Source: Legionellaceae bacterium (GTDB lineage Bacteria > Pseudomonadota > Gammaproteobacteria > Legionellales > Legionellaceae). From it: a stretch of DNA of 6,486 nt. Of this stretch, positions 1-6,361 are shown piece by piece (position 1 is the stretch's first letter; the number at the start of each line of letters is the position of its first letter). The notes under the pieces are model-generated. The model was not told where the DNA came from. It made no database searches and saw only the letters and a list, made by a program, of their open reading frames with translations. Position numbers and translations under genes: made by a program. The stretch spans positions 1 through 6,486 of the forward strand of contig CANJFK010000064.1 of NCBI GenBank assembly GCA_947473535.1, in the 5' to 3' direction.

Positions 1-1496
1 CCGTTCGTCCTTCTTCGTACCAAGAGATTAATAATTGTTATACCGCCACTATTTACAATAAAGGCGCAGAAGTTATTCGTATGCAACAAACGCTTTTAGG
101 CCGTGCTGGTTTTCGTCGTGGGATGGATTTGTATTTTCAACGCCATGACGGCCAAGCCGTTACAATAGATGATTTTGTTGCCGCCATGCAGGATGCCAAT
201 GGGGTTGACTTCACGCAATTTAAACGCTGGTATAGCCAAGCGGGAACCCCGGAAGTCCATGTGAGCAGTGTTTATCAAGGTGAGCGGTTGACGTTGTCGT
301 TTACACAATCTTGTCGATTGACACCCGATGGGCAAGCAAAAAAACCGTTTCACATTCCTGTTCAGATTGCATTATTTAATGCCAATGGAAACGAATTGCC
401 CTTAGTGAATCATTTGTTGGAATTACGTGAAACCGAGCATACGTTTCACTTTGATGGGTTGAGCGAAAAACCGGTTGTTTCGCTGTTGCGCGGCTTTTCT
501 GCGCCAGTGGTTTTGCATCATGAAGCGAGTCAGGCGGAATTATTGGCGCTGCTGCGTTTTGAAACCGATGGCTTTGCTAAATGGGATGCTGCTCAACGGT
601 TGGCCCTTCGTTGTTTAACACATTGCTACCATTCCCCACGTAAAGAATGGCAGGTTCCAGAGGCACTCCTTGATGCGTTTGTGCATGTATTAACTGACGA
701 GTCATTGGATCCGGCACTACGGGCCGATCTTTTAACGCCGCCTGGTTTTAGCGATACGGTCATGGCGTTGACTGAGATAGATGTTGAACGACTAGAAGAT
801 GCCCGTGATTTTTTTCGAGCGGCACTTGGGCACGGCTTGAATACCGCAGCGCAGGATGGTTATCGATTGCTGTGGCAACAAGAAGATCATGCCATGGACG
901 GGGGTGCTTATGGTCGCCGCAAGTTGCGTAATGTGTGTTTGGGGTTGATGATGAAAGCAGATGAGCGTACTGCTTTGCCTCATTGCTTACAGCAATTCGC
1001 TAAAGCCCAAACCATGTCAGACAAGGTGGCGAGTTTTGCTTTGTTGATGAACAGCTCCGATTCATCGATACGGCAAACAGCCATCGATACTTTTTATAAC
1101 CAATGGAAACATGACGATTTAGTGTTGGATAAATGGTTTGCTATCCAAGCCATGGCTGCGTTGCCTGACGTTCTGGAGCGGGTAAAACAATTGCTGCCAC
1201 ATCCAGCATTCAACATTAAAAATCCAAATAAAGTTCGGGCATTATTAGGCATGTTTTGTCAAATGAATCCGCGTTACTTTCATGCCGCTGATGGCAGTGG
1301 GTATGAATTTTTAACGGAGATGTTACTGACGTTGAATAAAATAAACCCTCAAATTAGTGCCGGGCTTGCAAGTCCATTCACACGTTGGCAGTGTTGGGAT
1401 GCGAACCGGCAAGGGTTAATGAAGCAGCAATTAGAGCGTTTGGCCGCAGCGGATTTATCACGTGATTTACGTGAGTTAGTGACTAAAAGTTTATAA
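1..1496 (+). CDS. pepN: Aminopeptidase N (M1 family), 3' part; 5' end lies outside the window
   Basis: This is a zinc metallopeptidase of the M1 family that removes N-terminal amino acids from peptides in the cytoplasm, the last step of peptide breakdown. The frame is open from base 3, giving 497 visible residues. The ATG at 81 is an internal methionine, not the start. By comparison with the 870-residue E. coli enzyme, about 360 N-terminal residues are missing, including the HEXXH zinc site. What remains begins inside the catalytic domain with TIYNKGAEVIRM (visible residues 16-27), whose Tyr at residue 18 corresponds to catalytic Tyr381 of E. coli PepN. It continues with GMDLYFQRHDGQAVT. A beta-rich Ig-like domain follows (about 84-170), then the alpha-helical C-terminal domain (about 175-497) with the recognisable NPNKVRALLG and FHAADGSGYEFL stretches. 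Two tandem TAA stops end the gene. The 13-nt gap to aroE implies cotranscription. No frameshift or internal stop is visible. The PepN family call is firm. Confidence 0.96.
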   Translation, partial: VRPSSYQEINNCYTATIYNKGAEVIRMQQTLLGRAGFRRGMDLYFQRHDGQAVTIDDFVAAMQDANGVDFTQFKRWYSQAGTPEVHVSSVYQGERLTLSFTQSCRLTPDGQAKKPFHIPVQIALFNANGNELPLVNHLLELRETEHTFHFDGLSEKPVVSLLRGFSAPVVLHHEASQAELLALLRFETDGFAKWDAAQRLALRCLTHCYHSPRKEWQVPEALLDAFVHVLTDESLDPALRADLLTPPGFSDTVMALTEIDVERLEDARDFFRAALGHGLNTAAQDGYRLLWQQEDHAMDGGAYGRRKLRNVCLGLMMKADERTALPHCLQQFAKAQTMSDKVASFALLMNSSDSSIRQTAIDTFYNQWKHDDLVLDKWFAIQAMAALPDVLERVKQLLPHPAFNIKNPNKVRALLGMFCQMNPRYFHAADGSGYEFLTEMLLTLNKINPQISAGLASPFTRWQCWDANRQGLMKQQLERLAAADLSRDLRELVTKSL

Positions 1497-1497
1497 T

Positions 1498-1504
1498 AAG
1501 GGGG
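1498..1504 (+). promoter_or_regulatory. Ribosome binding site of aroE
   Basis: AAGGGGG sits 5 nt upstream of the ATG at 1510. With the preceding T it matches TAAGGAGG at 7 of 8 positions, and it shares bases with the second tandem stop of pepN. Its spacing favours the ATG at 1510 over the out-of-frame ATG at 1506, which would lie only 1 nt away. Confidence 0.75.
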
Positions 1505-1509
1505 CATGT

Positions 1510-2304
1510 ATGCTCGATCGTTTTGCTGTTATGGGATCGCCTATCGACCACAGCCTATCCCCGATGATCCACCAATTATTTGCTGAACAAACCAATCGTG
1601 CACTGAGTTATGAAAAAATTCAGATTGATCTGGCTTGTTTTGAGCAGCAAGTGATGCATTTTTTTAATATCGGCGGAAAAGGTTTAAATATTACGTTACC
1701 CTGTAAACAACGCGCTTTTGCAATGGGGGAGGTGGTGAGCGCTCGGTGTTTACAAGCACAAGCCGCGAATACCTTGTGGCGCGCGTCAGGAAAATTGCAT
1801 GCGGATAACACCGATGGCATTGGTTTGATGCGTGATTTGAGCCGCTATATTGATGTCGTTGATAAAAAAATTCTGTTGTTAGGCGCGGGCGGTGCGGCAC
1901 GCGGCATACTTGGGCCCTTGCTTTCGACTCACCCGGCAGAGCTCACCATCGCTAATCGCACGCTAGATAACGCGCATGCCTTGCATCGAGCTTTTCCTAG
2001 TATGACGCGAGTTTGTGGTTTTGCCGAGCTGAGCGGCACCTATGACCTCATCATCAATGCAACATCAGCTGGCCTTGCTGGACAGCCTGTCACTCTACCG
2101 TCAATGATTACCGTAGGAAAACCTTTCTGTTACGATCTGGCCTATCAAAAAACAGGCGCTACAGCTTTTGTCGCTTGGGCGCGAGCGCTGGGTTGTGATG
2201 CGGTGGATGGGCTGGGTATGTTGGTTGAGCAAGCCGCAGAGGCGTTCTTCATTTGGCATGGTGTCATGCCCCAGACGGCACCGGTTATGAAAAAAATGCG
2301 GTGA
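1510..2304 (+). CDS. aroE: Shikimate dehydrogenase (NADP+)
   Basis: AroE reduces 3-dehydroshikimate to shikimate with NADPH in the cytoplasm, the fourth step of chorismate and aromatic amino acid biosynthesis. The 264-residue product is close to the 272 residues of E. coli AroE and looks complete. The N-terminal substrate domain has AVMGSPIDHSLSP (residues 6-18), whose two serines bind shikimate in the family. The NITLPCK motif (60-66) supplies catalytic Lys66, and ADNTDGIGL (98-106) supplies catalytic Asp102. The nucleotide-binding domain has the glycine-rich GAGGAARG loop (125-132) and the NRT motif (149-151) that typically selects NADPH. INATSAGL and DGLGMLVEQAAEAF mark the C-terminal half. 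A Cys stands before the catalytic Lys where many homologues have Phe, Tyr or His. The gene follows pepN by 13 nt with a strong ribosome binding site. Its last 20 nt overlap the 3' end of the convergent patatin gene, and the tail carries a seven-A run. Confidence 0.96.
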   Translation: MLDRFAVMGSPIDHSLSPMIHQLFAEQTNRALSYEKIQIDLACFEQQVMHFFNIGGKGLNITLPCKQRAFAMGEVVSARCLQAQAANTLWRASGKLHADNTDGIGLMRDLSRYIDVVDKKILLLGAGGAARGILGPLLSTHPAELTIANRTLDNAHALHRAFPSMTRVCGFAELSGTYDLIINATSAGLAGQPVTLPSMITVGKPFCYDLAYQKTGATAFVAWARALGCDAVDGLGMLVEQAAEAFFIWHGVMPQTAPVMKKMR

Positions 2305-3394
2305 CGGCTGGCGCTGATATCAGCGTGTCATTGTAGCCTAACTCAATCAACTCCTGGGTGAATTCCTTTTCAAATAACAAAAAGCTCAATAAATCGCCGG
2401 AATGGCTTTGTGCACCCAGCATGTTTAGCATGCCGCGTAGCAGTGAGGGCATGGTTAGATAGTTCTCTTGGGCAATTTTAGCTATGTCGGAGCTGGGGCG
2501 CAAATGCAAGGTTTCAATGGGTCGCCATGGTGAGTTCCGCTTTTTCCACATGGATAACAATCGAGCAATATCGTTCATGCGATTCACCATTTCAATATCG
2601 CGATCCAAGTTGTCAAGAAAAATCCCATTCAACATGTTTCCCAAGATATGTGCAAATCCAATGTCCCTGCTATGCAAGTGCTCATGTTCCCCAAACACCG
2701 GCAATTGGCGAGTACCTAGAATCAGTATTTTTTCAACATTGAACCGCACCGCACCGCGCAATGGTGAGACGAGTCCCATGCTTCCATCACCGTAATGTGC
2801 ATTAGTAATTTTAACCGTTGGGAAAAAAAGAGGTAAGGCACTGGAGGCAAGGATATGCTCCATGCTGGTCGTTACTCGCTCACTAATGTGCCTTGGGTAA
2901 TGCCAGTCTTCGAAGGTTGATTCATGGTGTTGATAAAAAGAAACGGTTTGTTGGGTCTCATAGCAATGACTGATGACTTCCATTGTTTCCAATTGTTTAT
3001 TGTCGATATTGGCTTTAATGCGCGCGAAATCGATATTATCGGTGATGAATTTATGCAGTGGCAGCGTATCCAATAAGTGGCCCGCTTGAGGTCCCTTGAT
3101 AAACAGATGACTTACATTGCGTAAAAGTGATTTGCCAAAATCGTAATTACTCGAGTTGAAAATTTGCTGACAGTGGATTTCACGCCATAAATCTTCGAGT
3201 TTATCAATGCCCGCGGTAAAATCATCGGCGTGTTGCGCAAGAATGGCGGCATTAATACTTCCTACGCTCACACCACTTACCATCGCAAACGGCAAGGTTT
3301 TAACTTGTAAAATGTGACAGATGGCCTTCAGTACACCAACTTGATACGCTCCACGCGCGCCACCACCGGCAAGATATAAGGCTATTTTAGCCAT
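2285..3394 (-). CDS. Patatin-like phospholipase family protein
   Basis: This is a predicted serine acyl-hydrolase acting on phospholipid or other lipid esters; the substrate cannot be read from sequence. With the ATG at 3394 the protein has 369 residues and begins MAKIALYLAGGGARGAYQ. The GGGARG oxyanion-hole loop is at residues 10-15. The nucleophile elbow G-V-S-V-G puts the catalytic Ser at 43, and the second dyad residue is Asp203 in YGDGS. That is the usual patatin Ser-Asp dyad, with DGS in place of the commoner DGG or DGA. SSALPLFFP (184-192) is also typical of the family. No signal peptide or membrane segment is visible, so the product is probably cytoplasmic, or exported by a system that does not use Sec. 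An upstream in-frame TTG at 3457 would add 21 residues but coincides with the -35 box of the predicted promoter, so the ATG is chosen although its ribosome binding site is weak. The 3' end overlaps aroE by 20 nt. Confidence 0.92.
   Translation of the reverse strand: MAKIALYLAGGGARGAYQVGVLKAICHILQVKTLPFAMVSGVSVGSINAAILAQHADDFTAGIDKLEDLWREIHCQQIFNSSNYDFGKSLLRNVSHLFIKGPQAGHLLDTLPLHKFITDNIDFARIKANIDNKQLETMEVISHCYETQQTVSFYQHHESTFEDWHYPRHISERVTTSMEHILASSALPLFFPTVKITNAHYGDGSMGLVSPLRGAVRFNVEKILILGTRQLPVFGEHEHLHSRDIGFAHILGNMLNGIFLDNLDRDIEMVNRMNDIARLLSMWKKRNSPWRPIETLHLRPSSDIAKIAQENYLTMPSLLRGMLNMLGAQSHSGDLLSFLLFEKEFTQELIELGYNDTLISAPAVTAFFS
2312..2325. repeat. Perfect 14-bp palindrome just past the aroE stop
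   Basis: CGCTGATATCAGCG equals its own reverse complement and starts 8 nt after the aroE stop, inside the last codons of the patatin gene. As RNA it can form a 5-bp stem with an ATAT loop. No U-run follows on the plus strand, so it is not a standard intrinsic terminator. It may simply reflect the coding sequence. Confidence 0.5.
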
Positions 3395-3414
3395 GCTAAC
3401 TATCTGTTTTTTAA

Positions 3415-3427
3415 GTAAGATAGTAGG
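3415..3427. repeat. 13-bp direct repeat, copy 1 (over the predicted patatin transcription start)
   Basis: GTAAGATAGTAGG matches 3459-3471 at 12 of 13 positions, 44 nt apart start to start. This copy lies just downstream of the predicted patatin -10 box, where transcription should begin. Its position suggests an operator half, but no regulator is known. Confidence 0.5.
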
Positions 3428-3428
3428 A

Positions 3429-3457
3429 AATATAGATGACTGCGCGAGGGATGGCAA
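3429..3457 (-). promoter_or_regulatory. Sigma70-type promoter of the patatin gene
   Basis: On the minus strand TTGCCA (3457-3452) and TATATT (3434-3429) each match the sigma70 consensus at 5 of 6 positions and are separated by exactly 17 bp. Transcription would start near 3422, giving a leader of about 28 nt before the ATG at 3394. This is the best promoter match in the window, and it rules out the upstream TTG as a start for transcripts made here. Confidence 0.65.
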
Positions 3458-3458
3458 G

Positions 3459-3471
3459 GTAATATAGTAGG
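3459..3471. repeat. 13-bp direct repeat, copy 2 (abutting the patatin -35 box)
   Basis: GTAATATAGTAGG differs from the copy at 3415-3427 at one position. It lies directly upstream of the patatin -35 box, so the two copies bracket the promoter. The 44-nt offset is near four helical turns, compatible with two protein molecules on about the same DNA face. Confidence 0.5.
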
Positions 3472-3482
3472 TATGTAGTATA

Positions 3483-3511
3483 TTGTGCTGTGTTCGCAGT
3501 TAGTATAGATT
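3483..3511 (+). promoter_or_regulatory. Weak candidate promoter for the peptide transporter gene
   Basis: TTGTGC (3483-3488), a 17-bp spacer and TAGATT (3506-3511) are the best spaced pair I find upstream of the transporter, but they match consensus at only 3 and 4 of 6 positions. TATAGA at 3504-3509 is an alternative -10 box with a 15-bp spacer. A promoter is expected here because the upstream gene is divergent; its exact place is uncertain. Confidence 0.25.
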
Positions 3512-3535
3512 ATTTGTACCCCCATCATGCGCTTC

Positions 3536-3541
3536 AGAGGA
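3536..3541 (+). promoter_or_regulatory. Ribosome binding site that decides the transporter start
   Basis: AGAGGA lies 3 nt before the ATG at 3545 (4 nt if counted from AGAGG). The other in-frame ATG, at 3527, is preceded by a pyrimidine-rich stretch with no purine-rich site, so the downstream ATG is preferred. Confidence 0.5.
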
Positions 3542-3544
3542 ATC

Positions 3545-5008
3545 ATGTTAGCCCTGTTTCGTGAGCAGCCCCGCCCGTTTTATATGATTTTTATGCTGGA
3601 AATTTGGGAACGATTTGGTTTCTATACGATGCAAGGGATCTTGGTTCTTTATTTCATCCGATATTTAGGTTTTAGCGACGATGTTGCTTATTACACATTC
3701 GGCGCATTTTTCGCTCTTGTTTATGGCATGGTAGCTATAGGCGGTTATCTTGGTGATAAGGTGTTAGGCACCAAACGTACCATTATTTTAGGTTTAATTG
3801 TTCTTGCCATGGGTTATTTGGCGCTGGCGTTAGTGGCGAAGCAATATGTTTTCTTTGCATTAGGCGTCATTTGCGTCGGTAATGGTTTGTTTAAGGCAAA
3901 TCCATCCAGCTTGTTGGCCAAGTGTTATGCAGCTGGCGATCCAAAGTTGTACGGTGGGTTCACGCTGTATTATATGTCAATTAACATAGGTTCAATTTTT
4001 GCATTGTTTGTTGGGCCAAGCGTGTCTAGCAAATACGGTTATTCTTATGCTTATTTTATCAGTTTTATTGGTATCTTACTCGGACTGGCGAACTATTGGT
4101 TTCAGCGTCAATCGATTGCTAATATTAATACATGGGCTGATCGCCGCGTTCTATTTTGGTGGCAATGGAGTGCTATTTTAGGTGGCATCGTCGCGATGGT
4201 GTGCGCATCAGCGTTTCTTTTGCAACACACGATGATGGCTAAAAAACTGGTGGGATTGATAGTATTCATATTGGTTTCGGTTTATTTTTATTATATGTAT
4301 CGTGAAAAACGAGCACCGCGTCTGCGCATGTTATTGGCGTTTATCTTAATGTTAGAGGCGGTGGTGTTTTTTACGTTATACCAGCAAATGCCAACGTCGA
4401 TTAATTTATTCGCTGTGAATAATGCCAATGCAAGTTTGTTGGGGGTGTCGCTTGACCCTCAGAGCTTCCAAGTATTAAACCCACTTTGGATCGTCATGTT
4501 AAGTCCAATGTTAGCGATGCTTTACATTCGGTTAAATCGAAAAAAAGTTTCTTTTCCTATCCCTTATAAGTTTGCAGCGGGTATGACTTTTTGTGGTCTG
4601 AGCTTCATGTTGTTGTATTTTTCACGTTACGTACATGATGATAGTGGCATGGTTTCTGCTTGGTGGTTAGTCAGTAGTTACTTATTTCAAACCATGGGAG
4701 AATTGCTGGTGTCTGCCTTGGGGGTGGCTATGGTCGCGGAACTAGTGCCACAACAAATATCGGGTTTTGTGATGGGGATGTGGTATTTAACGTCCTCAGT
4801 CGCGGGTTTTCTAGGAGCCTCCGTTGCAACTTACACTGCCTTGCCAGTCAATCTGCAACCGGGTATTGAGTCCTTAATGGTTTATACCCGCGTCTTTGCT
4901 TATATTGGATTAATCACACTGGGGGTGGCGTTATTATTGTGGTTAATCTCGCCTCACTTGACCAGGCTTATGGGCGTAGATAATCTTCCGTTAATAAAAA
5001 CGGAGTAA
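3545..5008 (+). CDS. POT/PTR2 family proton-coupled di- and tripeptide transporter (DtpA-like)
   Basis: This inner-membrane symporter of the major facilitator superfamily takes up di- and tripeptides with protons. From the ATG at 3545 it has 487 residues, close to the 500 or so of E. coli DtpA; the ATG at 3527 would add six. The family signatures are intact. The E19-x-x-E22-R23-F24 motif in the first helix is linked to proton coupling. GGYLGDKVLGTKR (66-78) is the loop signature, GNGLFKANPSSLL (112-124) carries the conserved Lys117, and FTLYYMSINIGS (139-150) is the second PTR2 signature. GELLVSALG (from 385) carries the conserved Glu386. Hydrophobic segments run almost throughout, in line with the 14 helices of bacterial POT proteins. 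The protein clearly resembles the DtpA/DtpB group, but which paralogue it is, and its substrate range, cannot be settled. It is divergent from the patatin gene and lies 32 nt upstream of the next membrane-protein gene, probably in one operon. Confidence 0.94.
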   Translation: MLALFREQPRPFYMIFMLEIWERFGFYTMQGILVLYFIRYLGFSDDVAYYTFGAFFALVYGMVAIGGYLGDKVLGTKRTIILGLIVLAMGYLALALVAKQYVFFALGVICVGNGLFKANPSSLLAKCYAAGDPKLYGGFTLYYMSINIGSIFALFVGPSVSSKYGYSYAYFISFIGILLGLANYWFQRQSIANINTWADRRVLFWWQWSAILGGIVAMVCASAFLLQHTMMAKKLVGLIVFILVSVYFYYMYREKRAPRLRMLLAFILMLEAVVFFTLYQQMPTSINLFAVNNANASLLGVSLDPQSFQVLNPLWIVMLSPMLAMLYIRLNRKKVSFPIPYKFAAGMTFCGLSFMLLYFSRYVHDDSGMVSAWWLVSSYLFQTMGELLVSALGVAMVAELVPQQISGFVMGMWYLTSSVAGFLGASVATYTALPVNLQPGIESLMVYTRVFAYIGLITLGVALLLWLISPHLTRLMGVDNLPLIKTE

Positions 5009-5029
5009 GCTACCCTATTTATTGTATTT

Positions 5030-5033
5030 AGGA
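5030..5033 (+). promoter_or_regulatory. Ribosome binding site supporting a GTG start at 5041
   Basis: AGGA is followed by 7 nt and then GTG at 5041, a normal spacing. The ATG at 5036 is only 2 nt away and in another frame, where it would give a six-residue peptide. GTG is therefore the most likely start of the downstream membrane protein. Confidence 0.5.
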
Positions 5034-5040
5034 TTATGGT

Positions 5041-6315
5041 GTGGTTAATTCCATAACGATCGATGAGCAAACCCAATCGCTGATTGATGAGCTGTATCAT
5101 GCCGAGGGAAAGTCTCGGGTGCTTCGATACCATGTTAGTAGTCGAACAGGAAAATGTCGGGTTAAGCGTGATGCAGTTATTGAATGGTTAAGTGAAGAAA
5201 ACAACGATCGACCGTCTCGTTTTCTGCGTGAAGCGTTGCGCGCCACTTTATTGCGTGACTTACATTATTCTTTGTTAGCGGCGGATGAAAGACACAATCG
5301 GCGCATTAAAAAAGAAGCGAGTTGGTTTAATAAATTTCAATACATGTCATTAGTCATTGCTGGAACATTGTTCGCCATTTGCGATGGTTTTGATGGCGTG
5401 TCGTCTATTCTTTTTTTGTTTACAGCGGTTCCTTCCTGGCTTGTTTTTGTGTTGGGGTTTGCTTTTTCATTGCTGTCCGTTGCCGTTTTTTATGGTTTTG
5501 ATTTGGTTACGATATCGAATAACCTTGGTGTTGAATTTAGTCATGCGCGTCAATTGCTTGATGTTCTTGTTGAGCAAGCAGAGCAAATCAAGCAACTCCG
5601 AAAACAAATAAATAGAAAATATAAAGTAACAACCGATCCTGATGAGTTGAGGTCATTACAAGCGATCTTGGCCATGTTGATTATTCGTTATGACGCGTTG
5701 GATGAGGCTAGGGTTGTTTATACAACAGAATTGAATAAATCGTACTTGAACGCCTTGAAATTAACGTTGGCAGTTATTGCTGGGATCTTGTTTTTTAGTT
5801 ATGGCTTTTTTTCTGGTCAGTCGATGGCTCTGGCTTTTGTGGGTTTGCTTAGTATTTCAACGGCGGCGGCGTTTTGGCCTGTTACAATCGTTGGCATTGT
5901 TATTGGCTTCGCAGCATTCAGTGTTTATTGGTTCGTCGAGCGTCCTGGACTTGAAAATTTGGTAGGTCGTTGGTTGGGTTTAGACAAGGATAAGATAGCA
6001 ATTTTAGCTGATGATGCGATAGTTTCCAAACAGAAAAACAAGTTGCTACAACTTGAAGTTGAGATTGAAAATTTGCAAAACAAACCTGCGCGCCGCAAGT
6101 CGCTCAGTGATGATCAAATGGATTCTACACGCAACCCGGTAACGTCTACTCGAGACGCTCATTCGAGTTTGCCCTATGCCGATCGTTATACACGTCAACG
6201 AGTTAACTCTGAGAGACTAGATGCTTATCCCGATCGCTTGTTTAGCTATGGAGCCGTTTATTCTCCATCAACGACAAGGGATAGTGTGGATAATCATTTG
6301 GATGCTAAAATGTGA
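5041..6315 (+). CDS. Multi-pass membrane protein with coiled-coil segments, family not recognised
   Basis: I do not recognise a family for this 424-residue protein. Residues 1-100 are hydrophilic, rich in Arg and Lys, and mostly helical in appearance. A hydrophobic block (about 102-156) can hold two or three membrane helices. It is followed by a charged helical stretch (about 165-235) with EQAEQIKQLRKQINRK (178-193), likely coiled coil. A second hydrophobic block (about 239-299) again fits two or three helices. A second short coiled-coil-like stretch follows (about 328-347, KQKNKLLQLEVEIENLQ), then a polar tail rich in Ser, Arg, Asp and Tyr (350-424) that looks disordered. The two halves resemble each other (LVIAG-LF at 104-111 against AVIAG-LF at 244-251), suggesting internal duplication. 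There is no cleavable signal peptide. The gene follows the peptide transporter by 32 nt and starts at GTG. Coiled-coil membrane proteins of this build are common among uncharacterised Legionellales proteins, some of them secreted effectors, but that role is unproven here. Confidence 0.8.
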   Translation: MVNSITIDEQTQSLIDELYHAEGKSRVLRYHVSSRTGKCRVKRDAVIEWLSEENNDRPSRFLREALRATLLRDLHYSLLAADERHNRRIKKEASWFNKFQYMSLVIAGTLFAICDGFDGVSSILFLFTAVPSWLVFVLGFAFSLLSVAVFYGFDLVTISNNLGVEFSHARQLLDVLVEQAEQIKQLRKQINRKYKVTTDPDELRSLQAILAMLIIRYDALDEARVVYTTELNKSYLNALKLTLAVIAGILFFSYGFFSGQSMALAFVGLLSISTAAAFWPVTIVGIVIGFAAFSVYWFVERPGLENLVGRWLGLDKDKIAILADDAIVSKQKNKLLQLEVEIENLQNKPARRKSLSDDQMDSTRNPVTSTRDAHSSLPYADRYTRQRVNSERLDAYPDRLFSYGAVYSPSTTRDSVDNHLDAKM

Positions 6316-6355
6316 AGTTATTACGGACGCGCCCAACAACAATAAAAAAATGTAC

Positions 6356-6361
6356 TATACT
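6356..6361 (+). promoter_or_regulatory. Candidate -10 box upstream of the last gene
   Basis: TATACT matches the sigma70 -10 consensus at 5 of 6 positions. The hexamer 17 bp upstream (CCAACA, 6333-6338) is a poor -35 box, at 3 of 6. If used, transcription would start near 6368, between the arms of the AGGGTC/GACCCT inverted repeat. Confidence 0.35.

Noticed and set aside
81..83. ATG at 81 as the start of a 471-residue protein
   Set aside because: The frame is open to the window edge, and the upstream codons encode the conserved PepN segment with the catalytic Tyr, so the gene starts outside the window.
1506..1508. ATG at 1506 as the aroE start
   Set aside because: It is out of frame with AroE and only 1 nt from the ribosome binding site.
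2484..2795. Plus-strand reading frame of 103 codons inside the patatin gene
   Set aside because: It is antisense to a well supported gene, its product shows no domain, and it has no good ribosome binding site; a shadow frame.
3487..3498. CTGTGTTCGCAG-like imperfect palindrome in the divergent region
   Set aside because: Only the outer three bases pair cleanly, which is too weak to call an operator.
3527..3529. ATG at 3527 as the transporter start
   Set aside because: It has no ribosome binding site and adds only six unconserved residues; the ATG at 3545 has AGAGGA upstream.
5036..5056. Six-residue leader peptide (MVWLIP) overlapping the start of the membrane protein gene
   Set aside because: Its ATG is only 2 nt from AGGA and nothing else supports translation, so it is most likely chance.
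6316..6355. Intrinsic terminator after the membrane protein gene
   Set aside because: I find no GC-rich stem with loop followed by a T-run; GGACGCGCC is only a partial palindrome without a loop.
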